Assembly: GCA_024734555.1 (NCBI GenBank)
Contig: JANPWX010000619.1
Coordinates: 3,652,138-3,716,137 of the forward strand
Length of the DNA: 64,000 nt
Direction of reading: 5' to 3'
DNA from: Trochalopteron elliotii
Taxonomy: Eukaryota > Chordata > Aves > Passeriformes > Leiothrichidae
A program made the translations under genes and the position numbers. The notes under the pieces are model-generated. The model was given only the letters and a program-made list of their open reading frames with translations, did no database searches and was not told the origin of the DNA. Shown piece after piece: positions 23,876 through 36,800 of the stretch (position 1 is its first letter; every line of letters starts with the position of its first letter).

Positions 23876-26800
23876 TAAAACATTCTTTTGGCTCCAGATA
23901 AGACACCAGCTAGTTTAAAATGTGCTTATTTGTTCCTATCTGTAAAGGCAACAGAAATTACAATCTGGTTGTAAAATGTTTAGAAATGGAGATCTGGCTG
24001 TCTATAACAGTAGATAATGTGATACATAATACTGAGTTTTAAGGCAAATGAAGAGTTTACAACAAAACTGAAGGATGGCTAAATGATGTGGCTGTTCACG
24101 CCTGATCAAAGCATGTCATAATTTCATTATTAGAATGAAAATAATGTTTGTTAGGGCATCACAGAAAAAAGCTGCCTCACAGAATGCACAGCAAGACGAG
24201 AAAAGCTGCGAAAAAAGGAGAGACAGTCTTTGACAAGATTCTCTGCAGTTTTCTTTACATTTCAAAGAGGTGGTGGGCAGGGGGAAAAGAAAAGGCATGT
24301 ATTGTCAAAGAGAAGACAAAACTAAGGAAAAAGAAAAGAATTGGAGGACAAAGGACAGCTAAAAACTGGGAGAGAAGACAACAGAGCAGGCTGAAGATTG
24401 TTTAGTAAGTAAAATACAAATGAAGATTGCTAATGTGAAAATGAGAATATATGAGAGGGCAGAAGAGATAGGGGGCTATTGGTGAGCTAATATGCACATA
24501 AACATTTCCTGATGCACAGAGAGAGAATTGAGCCTTGAAGACACCTAGTTCAAGTTAGGGAGAAAAAATAAAGAGGAAAGTACTTACCTTTTATCCAACT
24601 AAGTTTAATTTAGGAATAGGTGAGACCAATTATAAACCAGTTGGTTTTATGCATTTTTATGCCTCCTCCCGTGCCTGTGTCAAAAGCATGACAAAGACAG
24701 TAAGTGCTCTTTGGCTTACAGTATGCCATCATTAAAAGCACCAAATGCAGATTTTGTAGGAAGAATATGAAGAAGCTGCTGCAGCAACAGAGCAAAATTA
24801 TCTGAGCCCTGTTTCTTCATATCTTTTCTTACTTATGCAAGTTAGTTGAGACTAACTGCATATGTCTTACCTCCTTTTGGGTCAGGAATCAGCAGGGAAG
24901 AGAAGCCAGGGATCACTGCTTCACTCTGCCCTCTGGGAAAATGTTTTTAGCAATCTTCCAGATAATGAAGTTACTTTTATTAACCAAAATTTTGAAGTCT
25001 TTTTAACAACATGAGAGTTTATAAATTTGAAATAATAGTCATTCTGCATTCATCCACTTACAAGGTTAATCCACTTGTCTATATTTTATATTCTTTTTAA
25101 AAGAAACATTATTTTGTATGAACTACTTGTTTTTAAAAGCATATGAAAGTAATAGAATACAATACAAGAAAATAAGTATCTCTGTAGTCAAAGTATATTT
25201 CATTTCACAGCTTTTAAGTATCTAGCAGATGAGTACTATTCCACTTGTAAAAGATACTTGAATTTACTCTCTCTGTTATCCTTTGACTAGTGTTTTTATA
25301 ACTGTCCAAAACTAGTTTTAACTTACTTTGAATTGCCTTAGATTTCTGATAATGCCATAAAGTTTCTTAAGATAGGGAGGAAATGGGACTCTTTTCAGAG
25401 AAGTGTATCATTGAATCAAAACGTGACATCCGCCTAGGCTGAGAAAACTGTCTGTTTGTTCCCTGGGGAAATGCTTTGAGATGGTAACTAGTTTTTATGT
25501 AGAGTACCCTCCTAAGCAAAGTTTTTTAGTGTAGTGTGCCCCGAGGCAAAACGTTTCAGGATATTTTAGAAGATCCTGCCAATCTAATTAATCTTATGGG
25601 AATAACGCTAAAATTCGTTCTCTGTTTCCCTCTTTGTATGGTACTTCATCCCTGCACTGTCAATGGCAAATGTTAATTGCATCTTTAAGGGAGGGACAAA
25701 AACTGGCTTATTGCTGTTCCAAGGAGTAGTGGGAACTGGTCTCTTGTTCCACCAGAGGTGGGATGGGTGGGATAGCTCTCTGTGTGGAAAAACTCTTCCA
25801 AGACTAGAGGATTTTTTGTGAAGAAGGGGTGGATTCAGTCGACAGCAGCAAACATTTGCATCTTGTCACAGCAGCTGAGGCCATCATTCAGTGGTTGACT
25901 TCGATTTCTTTCAAGGCAAGGCCAAGGAATGGGGGTTTGCATTCGTTGGGTCTCCATATAGAGTGGTCCCAACAGGCTTTCTGTTCCTGAGGAGGGGACT
26001 CAGTAACTGAACTCCAGCTTAGAAGACAGACTTCCCAGTCCTGCCCAGGGAGAGAAAGCATTGGCATTAGTGTTGCTGTGGTGCTCTTGTGGGGTTGGAG
26101 TTACCTTGGGGTGCTCCTTTGTATAGCAGTTATTCTGCAGACACCCAAGAGGTTGGCTTTTTTGCCTCAGAGAGAGGAAATACTGCTACAGCTGTAATAA
26201 AAGCCATTTGGAACTGCACAAGTAAAGCCCTGTATGCTTCCTATCTTGCAGATATATGTTACTTTTATATACCTCTTGTTTTTATTTAATTCCTGTGAAG
26301 TGTTTGTGTTGATGAACAATTAGAGCCAGAATTGGTATGCCATCCTTTCGAATAAGCAGTTAGATTTTGTTTAGATTTTTTTTTCTCCTAAAATCCATTC
26401 ATATTCCAAGGTACTGAAAGGCGAAGTATTTTAATGGTGTTTTTGCAGAATATTTTCCTGAATGAATGAGGAAACAGTAATTCCATTTAGCACTATATAA
26501 AAAAGAGAAGGCAGTGCAGTGAGCTTAATTTTCCATTTTTGTCTGTCATAGGCATAAATAATTCAAACACATAAGCATGGAAAGAAGTTAAGAGTTCGAA
26601 ACTGGGACTGCATGAGTCTCATAGGATAATATTAGTATTTCCTGCGTGTTTCAATTTGACATTCGTAAGAAACAGGTTGGTTTTCCTGAAGTTGAATCAT
26701 TTAATAGTTAATACTGTTTTTCATTGGGTTCCTGTGGTAGACTGGAATGTTCATGTATTTCATGTGTATGCTTATCTAATTAAGCATCCACTAATTTCTT

Positions 26801-29360
26801 TCTCTTTGGAAAATACATCTTTAAATCAGCACTCCATATATGAAGATTTAAGATTATATCATCTGTTTGTTTAAGGTAAGCATTAGGACAGGTATTATTA
26901 TTTTATAATAGATTCTTAATCCCTTGTCTGTGAAGTGTTGATGTTTTCATTAGAGTTAAAATATGTTGCATGTGTACAGAAAGCCTGAAATCTCAATATG
27001 TGGTCCTATCAATTTTAATTATTCGAATTGTTAGAACAGCTAATTTTTTGCTTAAGGATACACCAATGTACCATTGAATCTGTTTTTAAAGGTTTTTTCC
27101 AGTTTAATGTCTGAATCCAAATTCATAAAGAGTTGGAAAAATGAGATGTCTGAGCTATAGGATTCACAGGGATTTTATATGAAGCCTATTTAATCAGGAT
27201 AACACTGTTATTAATATTCATAAAGTCAGCTGGAACACAAATGACAGACTATGGAGCCTAAAATTTTTTACTTGTGAATTTATTAAAAGCAGCTTAAAAA
27301 ATTAATGGAATTTAAGTAAAGTTGACGAAAATGAAAATCTTATGTTAGCAGAAAAAAATCTATATTAGAACTTTGTCTAAGACCATCTTGCATTGATATC
27401 TTTGACAGATTTCATTGGTACTTAAAGAAGAAAGATGCATGAATGGTCATTTAAAAGGATTTAAACACATTGGCACATTAATTTTTACATGAATAATAAG
27501 TAGTTTCCAAAAGCAATTAACTTACAGTGTACAAGATTTGAATAGAAAAATAGGACTGTGACATCAAAGGGCAAAGCAAGTGTGCAGTACATTTTAAACT
27601 TTTAATAATACAACTTCTTAAATTTTTTTTTCTTTTTTTTTTTCACAGTAAGTAAAGTAACACCAAACGTGTTTGTGTACAGCTTGGGTTTGTTTTGAAA
27701 TACACCAAGATCTGGAACAAATAATGTTCTTATGCCAAAGTGCTATTGGTAAAGAACAATTTTTTAAGGCTTTTACATTGATCAGGTGCTTCTGAATCAA
27801 GCTTTCCTACAGTTTCTCTGTGTAAAAAACAGATATATACTGACCACATTGTGTGATTTTTCTCCCATACTGCTATATGCAGAATTTTGAAGCATTTCTT
27901 ATTTCTGTAAATGGCAAAACAGTTAAGTATGAGAGTTCTTTCATTATTGTACTTAACTTTTAATTTTATGTGACTATTGCATTTTATATTCAACTGACAG
28001 GGACATTTTCTTTTTTATTTTCATTTACTTTCATGATGTCCTACTAGTTTTACACTAGCACAAGTTGGATAAATAGTGAATAAGGCAATTAGATTTAAAA
28101 TTACCTCTAGCATTTGGGTTATGGTTTCATTTTGTATTTTCAGGTTTTTTTCTCGGTCTGCCAGTACACTTTGTTTTAATCTCCAGCTTTAATTTCCTCT
28201 CATTATTGCACAGATTGATTATTAACAGATTGATTATTGTCTTCAAATGAAAGTAAGGATTTAGAATAATTGTATTTGATTTTTCTAATGGTTCCTTGTG
28301 TGAAAACCTTAATGGTCACTTGTGATCGTTTTTGAAATGGTGACTTTTAACACTCACTGAATAATTATGCTTCAGTAAGCTTTGGTTCTAAAAATACCTT
28401 ATGTTCAAGGTACCTTCTGTAAAGGTATGTCTTGAATGACAAATAACTGTTATGCACAAGTCAGCTACTTATTGCAGTGTTTGTGTTCAGAGAAATCAGT
28501 TTAAATACTTGGTGCCTGGAATATTTTGTCATTCTGTATCCTAACATTTCTTTTTGAATTATGGGGAAATTATTTGGCACACCCTAGGGAGCCCCAGAAA
28601 TCTTTATGTTGTACTTTGATCAATAGGTGACCTGAATCTGATATCAATTTTTTAGAATTTTCTTTATTTTTAAAACAGAAAATTCCTATTAGTTAATAGA
28701 ACCTATTTCACTTATGAAGACAAAGTCTATAAAATGAGTCTCTTGACTTCAGTCATAAATTTTTCCTGTGCCATAGTCTATTATTTCCGGGAGAGGGCAG
28801 CATTTTCCTATATCAGGTACAGAAAGACACATGCCCTGCTTAGACTGTCAATGTTTCTTGTAATTACTCCCAGTATATTTGTTGCTTGCTTATGAATTAA
28901 CTTGCATTTATGGAACTAAATCATTCCAATCATTTAATTACACCTGAGGAGCTGAACTATAATTGCTTGCTTCCAGCTAGGATCTGATATGGCTTGAGCA
29001 GTATTAATTTGGTGTTTACTTTTCTGAGTGCTAAAAGCATTAAAATGATTGTGCAATGGGATTACATTTTACTAATTGCTGGCATTCATTAGCTGGGTAA
29101 ATGGCGAGGAAGAATGACTGTATATTGTGGAGGGATAAAATTATGGTTTTAAATAGTATATTACTAGACACATTAAGGCCCTAAGACATGTTTTAAAATA
29201 CTCCAGAGGTTATTAAATACCATATTTTCTTCATGTCTTGCTATATGAATATCTTATTAAAATACTGCAATTATTATGAACCTTTTTGTGCAATATGTAG
29301 GGAAATGGCTTCATTGACAGAAACCTATTTCTTGATATTAATAACCCTCTATATTTTCAG
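23876..29360. other. Non-coding stretch, upstream of the candidate 5' exon
   Basis: Mostly unique AT-rich DNA. A purine-rich segment lies at about 24170-24420. A G+C-richer block at about 25700-26260 may be an eroded LTR or other repeat, but no family was recognised and no terminal repeats were found. The segment at about 28900-29110 has several homeodomain-like TAATT/ATTA sites in otherwise complex sequence and is treated as a finding. Confidence 0.45.
28210..28239. repeat. 15-bp tandem duplication
   Basis: Two adjacent 15-base units, ACAGATTGATTATT followed by A or G, differing only at the last base. Confidence 0.85.
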
Positions 29361-29495
29361 CTAATCCAAAAGTAAATGAGGAACTTAGGAAAAGATTGCC
29401 AACTTCAAATCAACACAGTTAAACAGAATTGAAGAAGAAGCATACAGCTTCATTTGAGGGATTCTTTTAAGGGACTCAGTGTTCTGCAATATGAG
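29361..29495 (+). other. MIPOL1: Candidate 5' (mostly untranslated) exon of MIPOL1
   Basis: A 135-base segment is bordered by an acceptor with a pyrimidine-rich lead (accctctatattttcag, AG at 29359-29360) and a donor GAG|GTGAAC at 29496. It lies 1.26 kb upstream of the first certain coding exon. Stops occur in all frames, as in a 5' UTR. If spliced to 30754, the frame leading into MENWSK is open back to a TGA at 29455-29457 and contains an ATG at 29491-29493 with A at -3. That would start the protein MSSETFKQKLDSMPDQ upstream of MENWSK. Splice sites are seen. Use of the exon is inferred, and transcript data would decide. Confidence 0.35.
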
Positions 29496-30753
29496 GTGAA
29501 CTTTTTATTTTTTGTTAAAACCTAAGCACATCAAATCCTATGCATTTTTTTACTGTGCAGATTTATAGTCAACAACAAATATGAGCTAAATGTGTATTAC
29601 TTGAATATTTAGTGTATGTGTTAGTGTTGAATCTTAGGTGTTTGTACAATTAATTTTTTAATAATTTTAAATATAAAAATAAAATCATCAGCTTTTTTGG
29701 TGTTGTATGGGAAAATAATTTCTTCTGTTTTGTTTTTTTTTTAGGATATGTATCTTTGTATAATTTGCTTGAAGTGTAAAATATCTACCTAATTTTTTTT
29801 TTAATCTCTTACATTTTTCAGCACAATGACAACTCTCTGAGTGTTTTCATAATCAAGCCACTGTATCTTCAAGGCATGTGTATCTTTTTAATAAATGTAA
29901 AAAAAATGTAGCAGAGAAAACATGCAAAATAAGCACAGCTGTGTAATTAAGAATAAAAATTGTCCTATGTACACTAGTTTTTAAAAAAGGGGCTTGAGCA
30001 AGGAATACAATTTGTGATAAGTATACTATATTACCAAGATTACAAACTTATTTAGATTTCCTTGTGATACAGATTATAATTGAATTTTTAATGTATAAGA
30101 GAGCCTATATTTTAACACCCAAAATGATGCCTGGTAGGCATAACATTTTACTGTAGGTCTTATTGTGGGTTACTTCTTGAAGATCTTTGATTATAGGAAA
30201 TATTGCAACTGTGTAATTAACTATAGTCTGAAGCAATATGCATGCATATATTAGGATGCATTATTTAGCTGTTTAGAAAGACCTGCAAATTCAGAGTTGG
30301 AGGGCCACTTTACCTGTATTTTATCTAGGAAATTAAAGCAAGAGAAAGAATGCTGTAAAGTGAAGCACATGCCACCATCTGTAATAACTGCCAAAGTGGG
30401 CAGTCTTGTTGTCTGTAGCAGGACTGCCTGGTATGATTTGGGCTGTGCTCAGTAATGTATATATCCATGACCAGACTCTAGAAGAAAAAACCAAACTAAT
30501 AAATATTTTAACAAAGGGATCACATACAACAGAAAGCTGAACCAAACAATTATAAAAATTAGATGAGTGAAGAAAAAATATTTTACTGAGAAATATAATT
30601 TTTTGCTGACTGTTAAAGTATGCAGACTTCATTGTGCTGCTATAAATATTTAAAATCATTTGTTTTGTAAATTTTCCGTCAAATGAAGGCAAAGTATAGG
30701 TCTATTATATTGTTTCAAGTTTATTTATCTAGAGTTTTTTTTTTTTATTTTAG
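29496..30753 (+). other. Presumed 5' intron of MIPOL1
   Basis: AT-rich DNA between the candidate 5' exon and the first certain coding exon, ending in a T-rich tract and TTTTAG at 30748-30753. No mobile element was recognised. The minus-strand frame at 30333-30692 shows no recognisable product. Confidence 0.5.
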
Positions 30754-30833
30754 CTCTGAAACCTTCAAGCAAAAACTGGACTCAATGCCAGATCAAACAA
30801 GTTCAGAAGAACAAATGGAGAACTGGTCAAAAG
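30754..30833 (+). CDS. MIPOL1: MIPOL1 first certain coding exon (start of MENWSK)
   Basis: Acceptor: a long T run then TTTTAG (AG at 30752-30753). Donor: AAAAG|GTAGGG at 30834. The ATG at 30815 reads MENWSK, the N-terminus I recall for vertebrate MIPOL1, and the exon ends in phase 1. The start has G at +4 but C at -3. An in-frame ATG 30 bases upstream (30785, MPDQTSSEEQ then MENWSK) has a poor context. The frame is open through the whole exon (SETFKQKLDS before it), so a longer N-terminus is possible. I place the conserved start at 30815. MIPOL1 is a coiled-coil protein of poorly known function. A human translocation disrupting it was reported with mirror-image polydactyly, and a tumour-suppressor role has been proposed. 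Confidence 0.88.
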
Positions 30834-33800
30834 GTAGGGACTTTAAAGATATTAATAAGGAAACTCAGGTGTTATACCAGTGCTAGGCAGTGACTGGAGT
30901 GTGTTTGTTCTTGCTGATATGTGACTGACTTTGGAAGAAAAGAAAAAACCCACGACCACATACTGCCCCTTAAAAGTACTTGGAGTAACAGGAGAGCAGC
31001 TACATGAATATAAAGCTTCACCTTTATTTTCTGGATTATTGAAAATGTTTTTGTATAACTTTCAGAAGTCTTGCTTTAATTCTTAGTCTGTAAATTGCAC
31101 TTTACTTTCCAACCTTTTTTTTTTAATTGTTAACAATAGATCTGAAAGTCTGTCTTAAAAGTAATTTTATTGGCTATTCATTCCTGGCTTGGGTATGATT
31201 AAGCCATCTACTAATATTAATGAGTTTCTCATTAGTAGCTCAGCTGAAATTAGACAGGTGAGGCTTGGAGGTAAAGTTGACCTTGGTTAACTTGGAGCTT
31301 CCCCAGTTGATAGAGTTTTCATCTTCATCAGGATGCAAGTGTTTTTTGTATTTTTAGTTGGTTGACCAGACACAATTGTTCTCAGATACATTCTTCTATG
31401 TTTCATGACAGAAACCTAAGGGGAAAAAAACCCCACTGAATTTGAGAGTACATTACATGACTGACTGACTTTGTAGAAGAGAATTTTCAGAAGTGGCTTG
31501 TGACTAGATTGTGACATGTAGAAGGAAGAAGGGGAAAGACAGGGAAAGGGAGAGACCCTCACTTTAGGGCAGATTTTTGCTATTAAGTGTCTGTGTAAGT
31601 TAAAAAATCCAAAATGGAATAGATGTGTCAACATCAAAATTTCTCTCTGTATCCGAGCCTCATAGCTTCTTGTAGGTTTCCTTTTTTTGAGTTTTATACT
31701 ATGTATTCTCTCTCAAAAGATACTAAGTGTCAAGTTTGTCGTGGAGAGTCTGTTTAGAAGAAATGCTTCGTTTTGTAGATGATGCTTTCCTTTCATATGC
31801 AAAAGAATTTCTACCTATATTATTCTGTAAAATAAACTACTTGTAAACCCCTTTTAATTTATGGAATTTTGAGCTGTTACAGAGTGAAGTTCAATAGTTT
31901 TTGAATCATATACTCTGTAAACAAAAATAAACATGGTGGTGTAAGTTAGTGGAGAATTGTATTCTGACAATTTAAATGTGTAATGGCTCAATCAGGTTTA
32001 GTATCTTTAGACCTTTAGGGGTCAGCATACCCTAAGAATGGTTCAAAAGGTTAAGTTTTCCAAAGTAGGCAAATGAAACTGATTCTCTGTGAAATAGTTT
32101 CTTCTAATTGCAAGAAATTATGTTCTGCTGCTGATCAGAGATACTTTAAAAACTGAGTAGTTACCGAGTTTCATGTGTATTATTTTTCTGATGCATTAAG
32201 TTAATACTTTGTGCTGTTTATACAGCTGTTTCTTCCAAGCTAACACTTACGGATTCATCTATCCAATAAAAGTTGTAATATAAACAAAAGTTTATATACT
32301 TTTCTTTAGCATAATCGTTAATAAGTCATGTAATTCTTTGTGCTTTTTCTCCTAGGAAGGTTAGAAAAAGGGATTATGGGTAAATCTGTCATCACAATGG
32401 TGTGGATGAGGATTTTTTTTTTCTTAGAATTTGGGTATTAACAGCTAAATTGCATTCACTTATCATAAAGATAATAGGTCAGTTTCAGCAACATAATGTT
32501 CAGTATGTGCCCTTGGTAGATAATCTGGTGCATTTTCTCATTGTATTACATAATCACAGCAACTTTAAATTTTCTGTGTGTTGAGGAGTGTACTGTTGTG
32601 TGACCTGTTTGCTCTGTCATCTTTGTATCTTTCCTTTGTGTGGGTACTGTACTGCATTTAGATGTTCCTTTCTTGTAACTTGGAAGTTTAAAAGCTGGAT
32701 TTAGAATAACCCTGTAGTGAGTTATTGAGATTTTTTGAATTGCATACTGAGATATTGGAGATTACATTATTTGTCAACAAATAAGGATGGTAATGCAAAT
32801 ACGAGATTAAATTTATCTGACTAGATGAAAATTCAGTCAGGCAATAAGAATTTTAAAATTTAGAAAAAACAGACAGAGAAGTGGTAGGTTTATGGCGGTT
32901 ATGTGGGATAATGTGTAACCTGTTAATAGATGTTATAAAATAAAATACTTGAAAGAAAGGTAGTGTTTAAGAGGCGTGTATCTGAAGTGTTTGATAGGTG
33001 AGATTTTCTTTTTAACTTTCCGAGTTGTTTGGAGTGTAATATCCCTGTGTGGCTTGAAGACTGCCACTATTCTGTTCTATTAGAAAGAGTTAAAGAATAG
33101 TTTGTGTGCAAGGCTTGTTATTTTGTGTTTGTATCTAGTTTAAATGTACTCTTTCTCTTGTTTTTAATAGAAGGTTAATGCCTTTTTTCATATCCCTTTA
33201 AGGATACTTGAGAGAATGTACTAGGAACATTGGCAGCAAACCAGTGAAGACTGTGCCACTTAGAAATGAAAAATATTCAGGATCCAAGCTAGAAAACCTA
33301 GAATAGTATTCAATTACAAAAATAGACTTGTATTGGCAAATAGGTGCATATCTTTGCATTGCAGTGATGGTGGGTGTGGGGAAGCACCTTGCATTGGGGT
33401 AGAGTTGTTACTTCAGTGGGGTTTCTGTGCATGATGGGAACTATGAAAACATTAATACTGTGAAAACATGAGGGAACCTGAAATTGGGTGGTTTCTCTTC
33501 TTATATATACATTTAGGACTTTATATAGCAGTTTTCCAGAAGTGTTAACAGGATAGGGAAGTGGTGAGTGTGCAAATGCTTGAGTTAAATTTGTGTCTTA
33601 TTTGACTCATGTACCATGTTTGAATAGGTGCAGCTATACTTCTGTATTATATTTTCTTTAACTATTGTAATGTTTTTGCTTATGTCATATTTATGAGCAT
33701 CCATGTTTTAAGGACAGGGCAGAAATTAGGAGAAGTGTTAGAATTTTAAGTACTGTTTGGTCTGTTTTGACAACAAAATTAGAGTTTTGCTGACTCCAGA

Positions 33801-36800
33801 ATTAAAAGCATTGTGTAATTTTTATTTGTAAATTCCTAATACAAGTTAATAGATTGATTATTTTTAATGACAAAGTTGTTTGCTTTCTTAAAAGGTGTTT
33901 ATTATGTTTTTCAAGCCATTACTTGGAGCATACAGTGAAATGTCAGTGAACCAATTTAATTTCTCCGAATTTGATGGCAACTTTAGTTATGATCCATATA
34001 GATGCTTTCCATGTAACTTCAAAAGAGTGCTTGCAGCTTGTAAATATACTTTAAAATTGCATGTCTGAAAACTAGTTCAGAGGAGACTAGCTTTAAAGAG
34101 ATGTGATAATGTAGATTGGAACAGAACTGCAGAATCAACTTGTGTAGGGAAATTTGTAATGGAGGTCTTTTATCTGGTGGTGAGCTGTAGGTTTTTGGGG
34201 TATTTTACTTGCATGGTAATTGAGGAAATGTAGTCATATGCAAAGGTTAAGTAAAATAAAAACATCCTTTTGTGTAACTTTGATTATCTTATTAGAAGTA
34301 GAAAACTCTTCTAGTTGTGTCATGGTTTTAATGTACTTTTTTGTGGATTTATTTTTGCAATAGTAATTACAAGGAGTTTTTTGTCTGGGATTTCTATTGT
34401 GTGAGTTTGGCACAGACTAACATTAATGGGTAAAGAAAGCCTTGAGAGTAATATGGCAGTGTAAAGGTTTTTCATCTAATGCTCTAGTTGGGTAAAAAAG
34501 TGGCTAATGGTAAAGGTGCTGCTGCCTGTTTCTCCAGAATATACCCACTGCAGCTGTAAACACTGAAGTAAATCTAAAGCCCCTCTTTCAAGGCTGTAGC
34601 AGAGGCAGAATTAATCATACTTGTGTTAGTGAAGTGTCTTTCTTCTCTTACATGCCTCAGCAGGAGATAGTGTGAGCCTGACCTCTCTCTCCTACCATCT
34701 TTTAGCAACAAAGTGCTGTTTACTTGGGAAAGAAAGAAGGCCTGGATATTGCAAGGGTGGTTTGTATGCAGAAAAATCTACGTGATATGCAGAGAGGCAG
34801 CATCCTGTACACCCATGTGGCTCAGCTGATCAGTGTCTTCAATGCGTGCTGTGCTTTCAGTGTCAAACTCACTGTGCTGTCAGAGATCCCCTTGCAAAGT
34901 GCCAAATGTAGTTACAAGTTTCTCTGAATGATGTAAAAGGCTGAAAACAGGCTGAGAGGATCAACTTTCATGAGTAAAACCTAGGAAAAGTGGCTAGTAA
35001 CTGCTGAGCAACACTAAGCATGGAAGGTGAAAACCTCTTCCATGGGAGAAGGAATAATGTGACGTAACTTAGAAAAGAAGAATGAGCTTATGATAACTGA
35101 AAAATCATCCAATACCACTTGGTCTTTCCTGTAAATATAATCATCCCTTCATGCATATAAATTCTCATTTCTTCTTTGTTCAGTCCATTTCTTTCCTTGT
35201 ACATTTTGAGTGGTCGAATACAGCTTTTTTTAGCCAGACTGTGTGCAGGAAGACTCCTCATCAGAAGCTCAACTAGATATCCAGCATTTGCCTGACTCGC
35301 TGCAGTGTTGTGAATATGATTTTGTTGGACCCTTTATGTTACGCTCAAAATGTGAGGGCTGCAAGCAGTAAGGATGGGGAGAATGCAAGCCTTGAGGTAT
35401 TGCACTTTGAATCTTAAGTGTGTGAAGTATGAGTGCAGCTAACTTCAGAATGTCTTGAAATGTAGTTCAGAGAGAACAGCACTTACTACCACAGTAATTT
35501 TTAAGTAGCGCTTCAGAAGGAGCTTTAGAAGACCTTGCACAAGTGCAAGAGGAATTTGGTTATTTTCTTCTTTAGAAACCTTCATTACTTCTATTTTTAT
35601 AACAGCTAGAATGAGTCTTAAGTTCAGAGCAAAAATATTTAAAAATTATTATAAAAAGGAGCTTCAGGGAGTGCATTGCTGACTCTTTATTTGTGAGTTC
35701 ACCTGCATCTGTAGTAGAGCACTACTGGAGTAAAGGGTGAGGGGGCAAGCTGTCTTATGGCTACTTTATGCAGAGTGATCTTTTATGTCGGACACTTAAA
35801 ATTGAAATATTTTTCTTTACTGCTAAGGCTGTAGTTTCCTGGGATTTTGTTTAGAACTCTGAATTCAGCAAGGCCTTAATTGTTTGTGTGTGGTAGGGGA
35901 GGTTGAGTACATTTGGATAAGAGAATTTTTGCTGTAATTAATGGGCATTGGGAAACATGACCCTGCCTAGATAAAAGGGAGTTCTGGATCATTAAGATTT
36001 AGATAATGGAAGGGGTTATATGTGAAAAGCAGTTGTCTGATATGACAATAGCAAAAGACAAATGGGGTGGGAGGGTTTACTTTGTTTTTGGTTGGTTTAG
36101 AAAATATAAACACAGCATGTTTAGTAAAACTCCAGCAGACACTATGTTTGGAAATTATGTAATGACTCCATATAGGCTGTAATGATATCCTGAAACCCTG
36201 TATTTAAACTAACCTGAATTACAATGAGAGATAAACAGAATATTTACCCATCCCTTATGAGCTGCTGCTGATATGTAAATTTATTCTTCTACTTTGCACA
36301 AATATACTTTTGAGCTACTGCTTAAACACTTCAAGGTCCTTAGCCAAACAGTTTTAATGATGCCTCCAGTATTATGAAAGTGTGACATTTGATGAATGCC
36401 TTGTATAGTTGTGATATCAGGGAAAGTGTAAACAAAAAACGCACATCAAGTCATCGTGCAACACCTAGATAATTTATAATTTTACTGTTTATATCCATCT
36501 TGACATTTTTTATCTGCCAAAGGCAGGTTTCATTTGGAATCTTAATCTGAGATTTATTTGGTGGATCTGGAAATCATAGCTAGAGTTCCCACAGGAAATG
36601 GTCCATCTACCAACAGATTAAATGGCAGTCCTGCAGTTGTTAAGGGAGCTCTGCATTTAACACACATGCATACTCATTCAGTCAGCACTGTGGAGAAAAA
36701 TTAAAGTAGTAACCCAGGTTTAGGAACAATGTAGCTAAAAAGTCCCATATTTGCTGAATGACAAAGGGTTATATAGCAGCATTTCATTTTATTATTCGTG

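Noticed and set aside
25700..26260. G+C-richer block as an LTR
   Set aside because: No TG...CA ends, no flanking duplication and no recognised family landmark were found.
29823..29876. Second possible 5' exon after TTTTTCAG
   Set aside because: The acceptor is reasonable, but the only donor (CAT|GTGTAT) is weak and there is no open frame into MENWSK that favours it.
34724..34927. 67-codon frame with mixed, protein-like composition
   Set aside because: No recognised family and no exon borders. It could be an eroded repeat or pseudogene, but nothing supports a call.
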